This document shows, piece by piece, positions 46,643-58,535 of a stretch of DNA of 64,000 bases. Both the position numbers and the translations under genes were made by a program. Each line of letters opens with the position of its first letter. Within the stretch, counting starts at the first letter, position 1. Source of the DNA: Lepas anatifera (lineage: Eukaryota > Arthropoda > Thecostraca > Lepadidae); NCBI GenBank assembly GCA_034440635.1, contig JAOTON010001713.1, forward strand, positions 992,001-1,056,000, given 5' to 3'. A model generated the notes under the pieces. That model did no database searches. It worked only from the letters and a program-made list of their open reading frames with translations, and was not told the origin of the DNA.

Positions 46643-48653
46643 TTAGTGGCTACAGCATCTTTCTTTGATGCCTGCCGGACCTTTCGTTTTGTAGGGGCCT
46701 TTTTTCCGCCGCTTTGGTTTGGTAACTGACATTTTAGCCGGAATCATCGAAACGCTTACACTGTCACTGGGCGCTCTATCTTTACCCAGGTCAGACAGGG
46801 ATTCTGAATTCCTCTTTTCAGAATTATCCGAACCATTCATTTGATTCTCTAAGGAGATCACAATACAAGCACTGTCATCTGATGCCTCTTTCTGAACTCT
46901 GCGCTGTTCTGGATCACTTGGACGTGAGCTGGGCATTGCGTGGCTTACTGCTCTAGCTATCCGCAGGGGAAACGGATCCAAAAGATTCACCTGAATAGCT
47001 TGTAAAAAATCAAACCTCCCCGGCATTGTTGGCACGACAGTCCGCGCCGTTTCACGTAGCCATTCATAGTGGTCGCTGCAATGAAGTATGTAAATACTAC
47101 CAATTGGCCCACCCATAATTCCAGGCTTTAAGAAAGAGGGGACCCACTTCCATCTCACGCCTTCTAAGCAATACACAAACACTTCAACACCATATATAAG
47201 CGGCACACATACCTGATGCAGGTTCGAAACCCAGTGCTTTCGGTTAACCCTCGCCCCACCGGGGGGCATCGATGGCCCCCTAAAGTTTTTCCGGGATAGC
47301 AGAAAAACGACGAGGCGCAGCACCGCGGTTGAGGGCTCTACCTCTCACTGCATCATTTTCCCATCATCCCTGAAATTTTTTACCCCGGGTCACCCAAGGT
47401 CAGGTCACCAGACGAGGTCAACCAAGGTCACCTCACTTAATTTTTAGAGCTCTGTAAGAGCTACATTTCAAAGTCGACCGATCTGAAACTTCCTACACTT
47501 CATGACCCCTCCCGGGTCTACAAGGCGTATATCCGGGATTTTTTCGATTTCGTGCCCTGAGGTCAGGTCACGAGGCGACCTCTCCCATTGGAAAAGCATA
47601 GGGAAAAGCTGTTTCATGATATAAAAGCCACAAAAATGATTGCAAATACTCAGACTGCTCAGAACAGCGTTTTTGGACACCCTTTCACGGATCCCAGGGG
47701 TCATATTTATCCTTTGACTTTTCCAAGGTCATCCAAGGTCACCAGAGGTCAAAAAACAGTATTTTGACAATAACTTTTGACCTAATTAAGCTAGAGCAAT
47801 GAAACAAACACCATCGTGTTTGTCTTGTCACTGGCTTTCATTTGATATACGGCAAGGTCACTTTGTGACCCTTCGTGACCTCAGGTCATATTAGGTCACG
47901 AGGTGACCTCTGGAGGTCAAACCACTGGCGGGAGGTCTTTACGTTCCGCATAGCGGAAAAAGTACTGGCAATTTCCTATCAAATGAACTTTACCAGGCCT
48001 CAATAGCTCTAATGACATAAGAGTTATGACCAGTTTGCTTAATCATTGCATATTTGAGTGAAAATAGCCGATCTTGACCTAATGTGACCTCTGGAGGTCA
48101 AACCATTGACCTGAGCACTAAAACATGCGAAGTAATTTCTTACTGAATTCACGCCAGCTTTCTATTGCACTTTGCAGATTTGCGCTAACGCCCATATTTT
48201 CGGAGTTAGAGGGGGGGCCATCGATGGCCCCCCGTGGGGCGAAGGTGGCGCCGGACCCCCGGTGGGGCGCGGGTTAAGAAAAGACGGTCTCTCAATTGAC
48301 AATTGACGTAACTCGTCTGCATATACAGTATGGGACTCAGGCGTGTCCTCGAACCTCATCATACTGTAAAGCCTGGGGTTGATGGCAATAAAATCCGCTA
48401 TATTGCGCATTACTATGTACTGGTCCAGTCCTAGCGCTTGCGCGATACTGATATACCCGCACCAACCAGCACCTGAATTTTTCTCTCACGTGAATCGGTG
48501 ATTTCCACATACAACATTTACTGCCTGATTCCTGTGTACCGGGTGGTGCCTTCCACCTCCACCTCGCATTAGATGTACTGACCCATCGCCGATTAGTCCC
48601 AGGAAAGCTTTCATTGCTGTGCCATGAGTATCAAGGGCAGTACGATGATGTCC
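46643..48653 (-). pseudogene. OTU-type cysteine protease domain relic, split by a TTAA element
   Basis: Reading down the minus strand: 'NSGAGWCGYISIAQALGL' (about 48470) resembles the OTU catalytic Asp/Cys motif, and 'YADELRQLSIERPSF' leads to the TTAA insertion. After it come 'RKHWVSNLHQVCVPLIYGVE', '...GSIYILHCSDHYEWL' (catalytic His) and a Lys/Arg-rich tail. OTU domains are known in Helentron-type Helitron proteins. The frame is continuous across the element if one TTAA is kept. No HUH Rep nuclease was found. Confidence 0.65.
47248..48273. mobile_element. TTAA element family D with GC-rich inverted ends (1026 bp)
   Basis: The left end CCCTCGCCCCACCGGGGG and the right end CCCCCGGTGGGGCGCGGG are inverted repeats, flanked by TTAA at 47244-47247 and 48274-48277. 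Near each end lies CATCGATGGCCCCC. The interior is full of AGGTCA/TGACCT hexamers. No transposase frame. A solo end of the same family probably lies at 12849-12869. Confidence 0.88.
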
Positions 48654-49079
48654 ATTCAGGCCAGGGGCGGATCCAGGAATTTTCGCTAGGGGGGCCGCAG
48701 CGCTGGAGGGCGCCACCTTCATGGCCAGGGGGCGCCATTTTTAGGCCGGCTGGGGGCGCCAAATTTTATGTTCTTTACCCATTTAAAACATTTTTGTGAA
48801 CTGAATCAGTTAACCTGCACCCCGGTGGGCCTCCGAGTCACCTTCGCCCTGGTGGGGGTGTTTGAACACCCCCTCTCGAACTCGTCCCCTATGCAGGATA
48901 GCGAAAGAACGCGAACCCTGGTGGATAGCTCATACAAATTCACGAAGACACTGTATTAGTCACTTTTTGGCTCAGATCAACATTGAGGTCATGGCAGGTC
49001 AAAGAAGTTGGCATTTTGAGCAAAGTCTAGCGTCTGACAGCGTTGAGTTATAATAATTTTGTAGACACTGTTCGCTCTC

Positions 49080-49760
49080 TCTCGTCACGGGGAATCGAAT
49101 GATGTATAATATGAGCATACTAGGTCAAAACACAAATCACCTAACTTCAGGTCAGGTCAAGGTCACTTTTTGACTTAGCATAGTCCATATGCCTATCAAT
49201 CGACTGGCAATAGCAATCTAAACGCAATGGTATAAACATAAAAGTTGTATCATTTCATGCAAAGTTATTGACCTTAGTCTCAAAACTGCTTAAGCAGCTT
49301 CGGATGATCTCTCAGAGGTCACAGGTCAAAAATTGCAACATGAACCTAAAAAGGGACCAAAGATACTTCGATTTGGAGAATATGAAGGTATTATTACCTT
49401 TATCTACACAAATACAAACCATTTTCTGTTTTCCTCTGTATTTCCAATGGAGAGGTCATGGTCCGTATTTGACCTTATGTCATCGATATGAAAAATCCGG
49501 GAACTTCTTGGAGAACTCGGTGGGGCCATTATGTGCTATAAGTTTCAATCCGATAGATTCACCCATTTCCTACTTATGCCACCTTCAACATTTTTTGAGG
49601 TAAGGTCACTTAACCTGCACTGATGACCTGACCTGAGATGACCCAAGCCAAAATTTTTGGGGGATTCTTGCGGAATCGATCAAGAATAAGTGGTGCAAAG
49701 TACGGCGGTGCTTCGCGTCGCCGTTTTTTCTTGCCGCCCGAAAAACCGGAGGGTCAAAGA
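49080..49760. repeat. AGGTCA-rich dispersed repeat, copy 2, with hairpin plus T-run
   Basis: It aligns with 20030-20530: both contain TATTTCCAA(C/T)GGAGAGGTCA, GAGAACTCGGTGGG, CTGACCTGAGATGACC and the terminal ACGGCGG...CCGT hairpin followed by TTTTTT. In this copy several stem positions changed to G-T pairs that still allow folding. Confidence 0.75.
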
Positions 49761-50949
49761 GGTAATTAGTTTCATATTTTCTTAAAAATATGAGGAAAGA
49801 TCATGGCTTTGAATGGATCTAAAATACATCTCAAGAGTGGTAAAAAGTGAATGTATCTCTTTCGTGTTTATTTTATTGTGCACTGGAACCCACGGTTAGT
49901 AAAGACACTTTGGGACCCGGGGAGACTGCATGGGGACTATTTTCTCCCCAATCAGTGATCAAAATTATCTTCAGAAGCCTTAAACAGTTTGAAGAAGACC
50001 AACGAATGTTTAGAATAGGCCCGTCTCGTTCAATGAGCCTATGTTTGTCATTGGGGATTAGGTTTCTACAGGACATGTCAGATCAAATCCCGATACACTT
50101 TGGGAAGCCCCACGATGGTTACATGGACTACTGATTTTGCTTATATGATAATGATTAGCACACAGGGCCTTAACTAGCCATAAGGGTCTAATAAACCACT
50201 AGGTCAGAGCAGTGATCCCAGATCCCTTCAATCTGAGCTAGCCAGCCACGAAGGATCTATTACTTAAGTTCATGGACCTTTCCTTACTTCAAGACCCCAG
50301 TTATTGTAAACCTTTCTAAGGCTATATTCTAATATAATGCCCTCCTAAGACTTCACTGAGACAAGCAACTTGCCGTATTCCAATGTGGTATTTTGACCTT
50401 CTTCCGTGCCTAGCCACGCTCGACGTAGGACAAGCGTACCCGGGATGCACAGGGACCAGTAACGACCTAGTCTACGCAGAATATCAGCATACTGATCTAA
50501 TGTGCGCACTACGATCACAATGCTGATTTGACCCCACCTGCGCAGTGTGGGTGCAGGCTGGAAATCAGAATAAAATATCGACGTGCGCGCGCCCATTCTT
50601 ATGTACTCTCGGCATCAGAATACGGCCCCAAGCAAAGGCCCAGTTTAGGGATACTCCACATCAGCGATCAACTCGGAAAAATGTGTTTGTGTCTCCCTCA
50701 ACGGCATCCATCTGAATTTTTGCAGGAACTATAACTAGCTATAACCAGATTTTGGCCGTTGGACTGTCTTCGCTGTGCTATGGCAGCCACATAGGACCCT
50801 CGACTGACCGAAGTGAACTCAAAGTCGTTCACAGTGTACACTTGTACACTTTCCGGCTTTCTCCAGGGGTTCGCTAACTGGCAGATTTAGAGCCTAATGG
50901 ATTTAAGGGTCCCACCAGTCCCACTCACAGCAGTCAGAGACCGTCATGG

Positions 50950-51600
50950 ATGGTTACCCGCCTGGATGCAGGGGGCCCAGCGACTTCCCGATTAGACCTC
51001 AGGTCACCTCATGACCTTCCACAAGAATATGGCAGGCCTTACTGGGCACGGAAAGACCTGTTGATCCCGGAGTGCCCTTTTTATAGACTGTGCGTTCAGT
51101 TCCAAATATATATATATTTACGATACAGAGTCCTCTTATGGTCACCGGGGGTGTCGCCCTGTCCGACAAAAAAGCATGCTGGCAAGACATGGCCCTGACT
51201 GCGACCGAAAGATCTGTTAGTTACAGAGATCCCTGTTGACCTAAGATTGCCCTATTGATAACGAGGAGACTCCTGGTCCCAAAGGACCTGCTGACCGTAG
51301 AGGGCTCTACTTGTCACAGCATCCCCCGCTGGCACAGAGGGCATTCTCGGTTTCTCGGTGGCAGGCAGAAGGCTCTTCTGACTGCATTGGGCCCTGCCGA
51401 CTACGGAATGATGTACTGGTCATGCTTGTCACAGAGGGCCCTGTTGAAAACAGGTGACCCACCTGATTAAAGAGTGTTCTTCTGCCCCTTGGGGACCCTG
51501 ACGGTCACATATAGGGTGTCGCTTGCCGCAGAGGGTCACGCTTGTAACAGCAAGTCATGCTGGTCCCCGAGGTTTACGGTTGGTCATAGATTGGCGTAGC
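50950..51600. repeat. Old degenerate ~30-bp repeat
   Basis: Phrases like CTG(T/C)TGACC, ACAGAGGGC and GTCACAGAGG recur every 25-40 bases without clear unit borders. It is probably a decayed minisatellite inside the hAT element. Confidence 0.4.
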
Positions 51601-52261
51601 CCGGCTGCCCTTCGCGCGATCTTTTCCCTTCGGGTGCCTCTCATGCGACTGTGCTAGCCGCCCCACCCCTTTACTACGTTTCTGTTCCTCCCTACTATAG
51701 TTCCATCACCGAATAAACTCTCCTTCCCCGATCACCTAGGCATTTTCCAGCTCTATCAACCGGCCGCAAACTCAACCTATCCAAGGTGATGATGTTAGAG
51801 ATTGCACCTGATCAACACTGACCGAGCTTATCTATCACTGATCAACAACCGAGAGGGCTGGGTAAATGGACGATCCAGGATTTCGATAAGAGGGAAGCGA
51901 AGTCTCCGGGGGCGGTCAGACTTCCATTTGGGGATTAGCCTTTGGTATCATGGATCTTTGTGATGCTAATTTTGCGTATTTGTGATGCCATTTGAAAAAG
52001 GCATCACAAATGCCTTGGATCATTGGGGGATCCTGCGTGGTAACGGAGCAAAATGACACCAATCGATACCCAAAGCATACATTAAAAGAACTCGGGGCAA
52101 TTGTTAACACTCAAAGCCAGTGATACAGAACGGTGTGTCAAAAGATGGTGGAAAGAGGCGGGGGGGGAAGGCGCCCATAAAGCTAAAACAGACAACAATA
52201 ATGCATCATAAGAGTGGGGCTCGGGTGGTATAGGAGGGGCTGTTGAAAGATGAAGACCCCC

Positions 52262-54060
52262 TCAATGGGGCATGGGGGCGCCGTTTGATATTAAAAAAGA
52301 AACGCACCAATTATGCACCATGGGGGCACCAGAGGTAAAGAGCGGGTCCAAAAAGCAGGGGGTGCCCACAGTGAAGCGTGGGGGCGCCGCGCCGGTGGAG
52401 TGCACAGAAGACACCAATGATGCCCAATGGGGATGCCGGTGGTACATGCAGGGTTTCAGCACATGGGCGCCCACAGTGACACATGGCGGCGCCGTTGAAG
52501 TAAAAACGAGACATCAATGCTGCACCATGGAGGCGCCAGTGGTATAGAGCGGATTTTCCGAAGGTGGGGGCGCCCGTAGTGAGGATTGGAGCGCCAATAG
52601 TTTATAGCGGGATGCCAAGAAGTGGGAGAGCCTACGATGAGGCTTGGGGGCGCCGGTGGAGTGAAACGAAAGCACCAATGATGCACCATGGGGGCGCCAG
52701 TGGCATAGAGCGGATTGTTAGAAAGTGGGGGCGACCGTAGTGGGGAGTGGGGATCCAGTAGTACGTAGCGGGGAGAGAGAGTGGGGGCTCACTGGTATAA
52801 AACGGGCTGGTAAAGGGTGAATGCCCCCTCAAAGAGGCATGGCGGCGCCATTTGAGCAAAAAGGTACCAATGATGTACCACGGGGGCGCCAATGGTAAAG
52901 AGCGGCTCTAAAAAACAGAGGCGCCCATGGTGAAGCGTGGGGGCGCCGGTGGAGTGCACAGAAGACATCAATGCTGCACCTTGGAGGCGCCAGTGATATA
53001 GAACGGATTTTTAGAAGATGTGGGCGCCCGTAGTGAAGAGTAGGGTGCCGGTAGTATATAGCGGAATGTCAAGAGGTGGAAGAGGCTTGGGGGCGCCGTT
53101 GGAGTGAAACGAAGGCACCATTGATGCCCAATGGGGGCACCGGTGGTACATGCGGGGTTCCAAAAGATGGGGCGCCCACAATGACGCGTGGGGGCGCCGT
53201 TGGAGCAAAAACGAGACATCAATGCTGCACCATGGAGGCGCCACTGGTATAGAGCGGATTGTTAGAAGGTGGGGGCGCCCGTAGTGGGGAGTGGGGAGAG
53301 AGAGTGGGGGCTCCACTGGTATAAAACGGGCTGGTAAAGGGTGAAGGCCCCCTCATTGAGGCACGGGGCGCCATTTGGGCAAAAAAGGCACCAATGTTGT
53401 ACCACGGGGGCGCCAATGGTAAAGAGCGGCTCTAAAAAGCAGAGGCGCCCATGGTGAAGCGTGAGGCGCCGGTGAAGTACACAGAAGACACCAATGATGC
53501 CCAATGGGGGCGCCGGCGGTACATGAGGGTTCCAAAAGTTGGGGCGCCCACAGTGACACGTGGGGGCGCCGTTGGAGCAAAAACGATACATCAATGCTGC
53601 ACCATGGAGGCGCCAGTGGTATAGACCGGATTTTCCGAAGGTGGGGGCGCCCTTGGTGAGGATTGGGGCGCCAATAGTTTATAGTGGGGTACCAAGAAGT
53701 GGGAGAGCCCACGATGAGGCTTGGGGGCGCCGGTGGAGTGAAACGAATGCACCAATGATGCCCAATGGGGGCGCCGGTGGTACTTTCGGGGTTCCAAATG
53801 ATGGGGCGCCCACAGTGACGCGTGGGGGCGCCGCTGGAGCAAAAACGTGACATCAATGCTGCACCATGGAGGCGCCAGTAATATAGAGCGGATTTCTAGA
53901 AGATAGGGGCGCTCGTAGGGAAGAGTGGGGCGCCGGTAATATATAGCGGGATTTCAAGAGGTGGAAGAGGCTTGGGGGCGTCGGCGGAGTGAAATAAGGG
54001 CACCAATGATGCACCATGGGGGCGCCAGTGATGCAGGGCAGGTTGTCAAAATGTGGTATT
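52262..54060. repeat. GGCGCC-rich higher-order tandem array
   Basis: A GGGGGCGCC core recurs about every 30-70 bp with links such as CACCAATGATGC, TATAGAGCGGATT and GTGGAGTGAAACGAA. Longer blocks repeat: text from 52515 recurs at 53590 (about 1075 bp apart), and text from 52968 recurs at 53852 (about 884 bp). Open frames on the minus strand are by-products of the repeat. Confidence 0.85.
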
Positions 54061-54220
54061 TGCATGTAGCGGAATTACCAGGGGGCGCCAGTATTTCCGT
54101 TTGGCATGCAAATGTGGAGCAAATGGAGGCGGCCCCCGTGGGCGCCTTAGTGCCGAGGGGCGCCTTACCGGCGAGGGGGGGCGGCCCCCGCGGCCCCCTG
54201 GATCCGCCCCTGATTCAGGC

Positions 54221-56400
54221 CTATTTGCAACCGATATGTTTCGAGATTCACCATGATAATGAATCGTTTCCTTGTTTCTTTGGCCAACAGAAGCAACCAA
54301 GACTCTGGACAACAAAAACGCTGCTTATTTGTTGTATTTTTTTCTAGTTTGGTATTTTTTGTTTTTATATTTTTTATATTTTTTTCTACTTAGGTTATCA
54401 ACTATGGGAAGGGGCATGGTTAATTAAATTTAATTTGTTTATTATTATTTATTTGACGATTATTTTCTACAATTGGGTTTGGAACATTACTACTGCTTAA
54501 TTCATTTACCGTTCTCGTGGTCTGGTTATTGCTCTTTTACCCTATTTTCTGAATGGTGTTGCCGTAAAGTTTTGAGTAGGCGGGGGATGGAGAAGTACGT
54601 ACCTACCTGCCTAGACATTTTACAATTTCTTACAGCAACATCTTATTTACTTTCAGCCGATTTTGGTCTTTGCTATTCAACAACTTTTCGCTCGTTTTCA
54701 TCAACTTTTGCCTCTCCCGCCTTGAAATTTTCCACTGGACCCGCCAATGCATTTGAATGCTATTCCTGGATTTATTGCAGTAACGTTTCCGAAGTCCATC
54801 CAAACATTTTGGGAAATTACCTGTACAGTCCAAAGTGGGAGGGGGAGTCTCTTTTTCGAATGTTAAAAATATGGAGTTTAGCCACGGATTTCTAGCCGGG
54901 AGAGGGGGGGCAGTATTTCCAATCCCGCTCCGGACTTACCCAGGGTTGAAACTGATTTGATTGGATAAATTCATCCCTTGGGAAAGCCAAGAAAATATAG
55001 GTAACCACCATTTTAACGAAATCTGTTTCGTCTTGATCTAATTTCTACTTAGGAAGCTTCCCGAGCAATTGAGACACTGGCATTTTCTGATTGAAATGGG
55101 GCGTGTTTAAATATTTTGTTCTGCTGTTAGCTAGAAATCAAGATTATTTTAAATAGGTCATCGAATACTGGATCTGGTCCGATGGTTTAGTTTGGGGATG
55201 GTTCAATGATTCCAGATTTATTGAAAACATCATTTTTTAATTAAATGAACAAAAATAGGGCGACTTGGGGGATGGAATATCATTTTTCCCTGGAAACACT
55301 GCCAATGCACAGGATTTTGCTGCCATCTATTTAAAAGCGACAAAACCTCTGTTTCGAAACGACATCTATAGACTTTCTTTGTACGTCCTTCCGAGAAAAA
55401 AGATGTTGCTAGAAGTATCTGTATCGGCTCTTGACTCTTATGTCAGCATAAGCATTATATGCTCATTGTAGATATAGGCATATTCATCGGCGGATAGAAG
55501 GGGGCCCGTGGGTCTCATGCCTACACCCCCCCGAAATTTCACTGTGTCATTTAGTGTAAAAGTGCTGCCTGTAGGTCATGTTTGTATAAAAGCAAGCATT
55601 GAATGAGGTATTGAAATTAATATTATTTTTAAGACGACCCAATTACGTAGAACATAGGCGGGTCCACTTGCTCCCCATCCCCCGTTCGACCCTCGATCGG
55701 CGCCTCCTGAAATAGTCACGGTGCCCCCTGAAAAGTCGATGGCGCCCCCCTTAAATGTAACATGGGGCATTCCACGACAAAACGACCAACAATATTTCAA
55801 TTTGACACCACCATGTCTAGAAAAAATCTGAAACTTTGTCTCCGGAGTAGTTTTGGGCCAGGAATACGCCTGTGAGAATCTTAGCCCCCTTCGACCAACG
55901 GTGACCGAGATATAGCCCGAGACATTTTCGGGAGGTCACCTTGTAGACTCATCTTTGATGCTTCATAACTCCAAAACGCATTGCCTGATTAACCAGTTTT
56001 GTATATCATTGAACTCGTTTTGAACTATAAATTATTTTGAAAAAAGAAAATGTCAAAATTTTAAGAATGTTTACTTTTAATTTGTTTAATTTTTTTCTTT
56101 TTGACCTAGCTTGACCTTTTTGTCTTTGAAATCGCCCTTTTTGACACCTGAAAATTTTTGCTTCATAAAACATCTTTCGAAAAAATGCGTTCTTGCTATA
56201 AATTCCAAATTTTTAGCACCTAGGGTAGGTATGCAGACGGTTTTTGACCACTGCGGTAGCAAAGCCTTATGTTTAACACCGGAAAGAAAGCGATTGTCGG
56301 CAGTCGTATTGCATGGTCTTAAATTTTCATCGTGCAAGTGTCAGAATTTATGGAAATTAACACGCGCCCACACGAGGGAGCGGGCAACCGGCCTCCTCAG
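54221..56400. other. Intron 6, no gene recognised
   Basis: The part just right of 54221 continues the OTU-bearing element on the minus strand for some tens of codons. Beyond about 54300 it is AT-rich non-coding DNA. Nothing further could be supported. Confidence 0.4.
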
Positions 56401-56404
56401 GTTT

Positions 56405-57735
56405 CTATAGGTAGTAAAAAAACACCCTCGCGAAGCGCCACCGCACTTCTACCTCTAACTCGACAGGTGCGCGTCTGAGGGTCATCGTGAACGAGTGACA
56501 TTTTGAGGGATTTAGTATGAGGCCCCATCTGATAGACCACGACTGCAAGCGATCGAGATCGCGCTTCAACAGCAGCCCGTCAGCTGGGGCGGTGATTTGG
56601 CGGTAAATTTTGACATCGTCAGCATACATCAAGCAATTTGAACCAATTTCACTTGGAAGGTCATTTATGAAGAGCGAAAATAGAAGCGGGGCCACTAAAG
56701 ATCCTTCCGGTACACCCGAGGTTACTGAAACCCAGTCGGACGTTTTACCGTTCACGATGACCCGCTGACGCCTTTCAGAGGGATACGAGATAAACCAGTT
56801 TAGAGCCGAATCTTTCAGGTGATAAGAATTTTTTTAGCTTGTGAATGATCAATTTGTGGTTGACGCTTTGGAATTCTGCCGAATAATATGTATATATGGC
56901 GTCCGTCTGGTATCCCTCCGATATGGCCTCCCACGACGAGCTCAGATACGTGGCAAGGTTGCTGGAGTATGACCGATGAGGTACAAAACCGTGCTGCTCA
57001 GGGCACAGCACCGGCGAAACATGCCGAAACAGCTGGTGGTAGATAAGTCGTTCCAAAATTTTTGCGAAAATTGGAAGCAGGGACCGATAATTTGATTCAG
57101 ACCGATACAGACAGACCGATAACTACAATACAATACAATACAGACCTATAATTTGATGGCTTTTTGTCGCCTTTTTGAATATCGGAATGGCATTGGCCTG
57201 TTTCCATTTAATAGGAACTTTACCAGCTGTGACGGAGATGTTGCATATTTTTGTAAGTGGTGCTACCAGTTCTTCAGCACACTCTACGACGATTTTAGCG
57301 CTAGTGTTATCTGTATCGCATGCCTTATTTGGATCTAGAGACTTCAAGGTAATTCGAACTGCTTCCTCGGAAACATGAAAACAAGATAAGGTGCCTACTG
57401 GAAAATCTGGTGCATGGGGAAAGACGCCGACAGTGGGGGGTTGTAAATTTCCGTGCAAAGGCAGGGTTCAAGAGAGACGCTTTTTCTATGTTGTCTGAGG
57501 TAATGTTTTTATCTGGTTTGAATAGTACCGTCGAAATACTTGATTTTTTTGCCAACACTTCTCAAAAAGTCCAATATCTTTTCGGATTGGTCTGCATGTC
57601 ATCAGCCAATTTCGTAAGGTACTCAGAGTACTTGGTGCTGATAATAGATTTAAGATTACTGCGTTTTAGGTTAAAATTGGTCATGCTGTCCTCGCAACGA
57701 TTGCGCCGCATAGTTGTATCGTATTTTCTGGCGCG
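56405..57735 (-). pseudogene. Jockey/CR1-group LINE RT relic ending near exon 7
   Basis: On the minus strand: '[20 protein letters not shown]' (pre-RT), 'LDPNKACDTDNTSAKIV', 'ERLIYHQLFRHVSPVL' with 'EQHGFVPHRSYSSNL', 'VTSGVPEGSLVAPLLFSLF' and 'LMYADDVKIYR' (active-site ADD), then 'LNPSKCHSFTMT'. Stops and frame changes occur near 56760, 57060-57130 and 57560. The element is truncated at both ends. Its 5' end stops about 40 bases before the exon 7 acceptor. Confidence 0.85.
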
Positions 57736-57773
57736 AGCACAAGCGCCGACCCACGCGCCCACCCTTGCGGCAG

Positions 57774-57994
57774 GTTTGAAGCAGGCGCTGGCCACGGTCA
57801 ACGACTACAACCCGCTGATGAAGGATTTCCCCCTGAACGAGCTGCTGGCCTCCACCGAGTTGGACCGACTGCGGACCGCGCTCAGAAACGTCTTCCACCA
57901 CCTGCGCAAGATTCGTAACACCAAGTACCCGCTGGTGCGAGCTCTGCGACTGGTGGAGGCCATCTCTCGCGACCTCATGAACCAGCTGCTGAAG
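57774..57994 (+). CDS. DYNC1H1: Dynein heavy chain, coding exon 7
   Basis: The 221-base exon completes a glycine codon and reads '[20 protein letters not shown]', '[16 protein letters not shown]' and '...[20 protein letters not shown]', then '[12 protein letters not shown]'. Nearly every block is canonical for animal dynein-1. The acceptor is TTGCGGCAG|GTTTGA and the donor GAAG|GTAGGC, phase 0 at the end. Confidence 0.97.
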
Positions 57995-58257
57995 GTAGGC
58001 GGCCGAAGCAGGCAGGTGGTGGGGGTGGGTGTTGGCCTCAGGGACTGACCGATGGAAAAATCCGAGAAAAGTCCGAGTTGCAACTATCTCTCAACAGCGC
58101 TAGTTTTGCATTCGCATTTTGTTGATTTTCTAAGTTCTTCGAACCCGCACAGCTCTGTCTTGAAGGGAAAACAGTTGGCCCGGCGCGCCGGTCAAGATCA
58201 GGTGCGCGGTAAACGCGCTCCGAGCGGGGTTTTGACGATGATTCGCGGCAGCATGGA

Positions 58258-58535
58258 GTGATTGGCTCAATGGGAGATGGCAGCACGAACTGATTGGCTC
58301 AATGGGAGACGGCAGCATGGAGTGACTGGCTGGGTGGGAGACGGTAGCATGGACTGATTGGCTCAATGGGAGACGGCAGCATGGAGTGGCTGGCTCAATG
58401 GGAGACGGCAGCATGGACTGATTGACTCAATGGGAGACGGCAGTATGGGAGTGACTGACTGGGTGGGAGACGACAGCATGGAGTGACTGGCTGGGTGGGA
58501 GACGGCAGCATGGAGTGACTGGCTCAATGGGAGAT
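58258..58535. repeat. 32-bp minisatellite, about 8 units, intron 7
   Basis: Units contain CTCAATGGGAGACGGCAGCA and TGGACTGATTGG or TGGAGTGACTGG, alternating with a CTGGGTGGGAGACGG variant. Many units carry ATTGG, the reverse of CCAAT. Confidence 0.9.

Larger units (their letters stand above)
48662..54212. mobile_element. hAT-type non-autonomous element, 5551 bp, in the OTU relic
   Basis: The perfect 16-bp ends CAGGGGCGGATCCAGG and CCTGGATCCGCCCCTG are flanked by the 8-bp duplication ATTCAGGC (48654-48661 and 54213-54220). An 8-bp target and CAGGGGCGG ends are classic hAT. The interior holds the AGGTCA repeat (49080-49760), an old degenerate repeat (50950-51600) and the GGCGCC array (52262-54060), but no hAT transposase frame that I can support. 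Confidence 0.9.

Noticed and set aside
52262..54060. Minus-strand frames repeating 'APPWCSIDV'-like text as a cysteine-rich protein family
   Set aside because: They follow the GGCGCC array, change frame from unit to unit and have no consistent start.
54473..54895. 140-codon plus-strand frame as a novel gene
   Set aside because: Aromatic-rich, AT-rich context, no family resemblance, no splice or promoter support; too weak to report as a feature.
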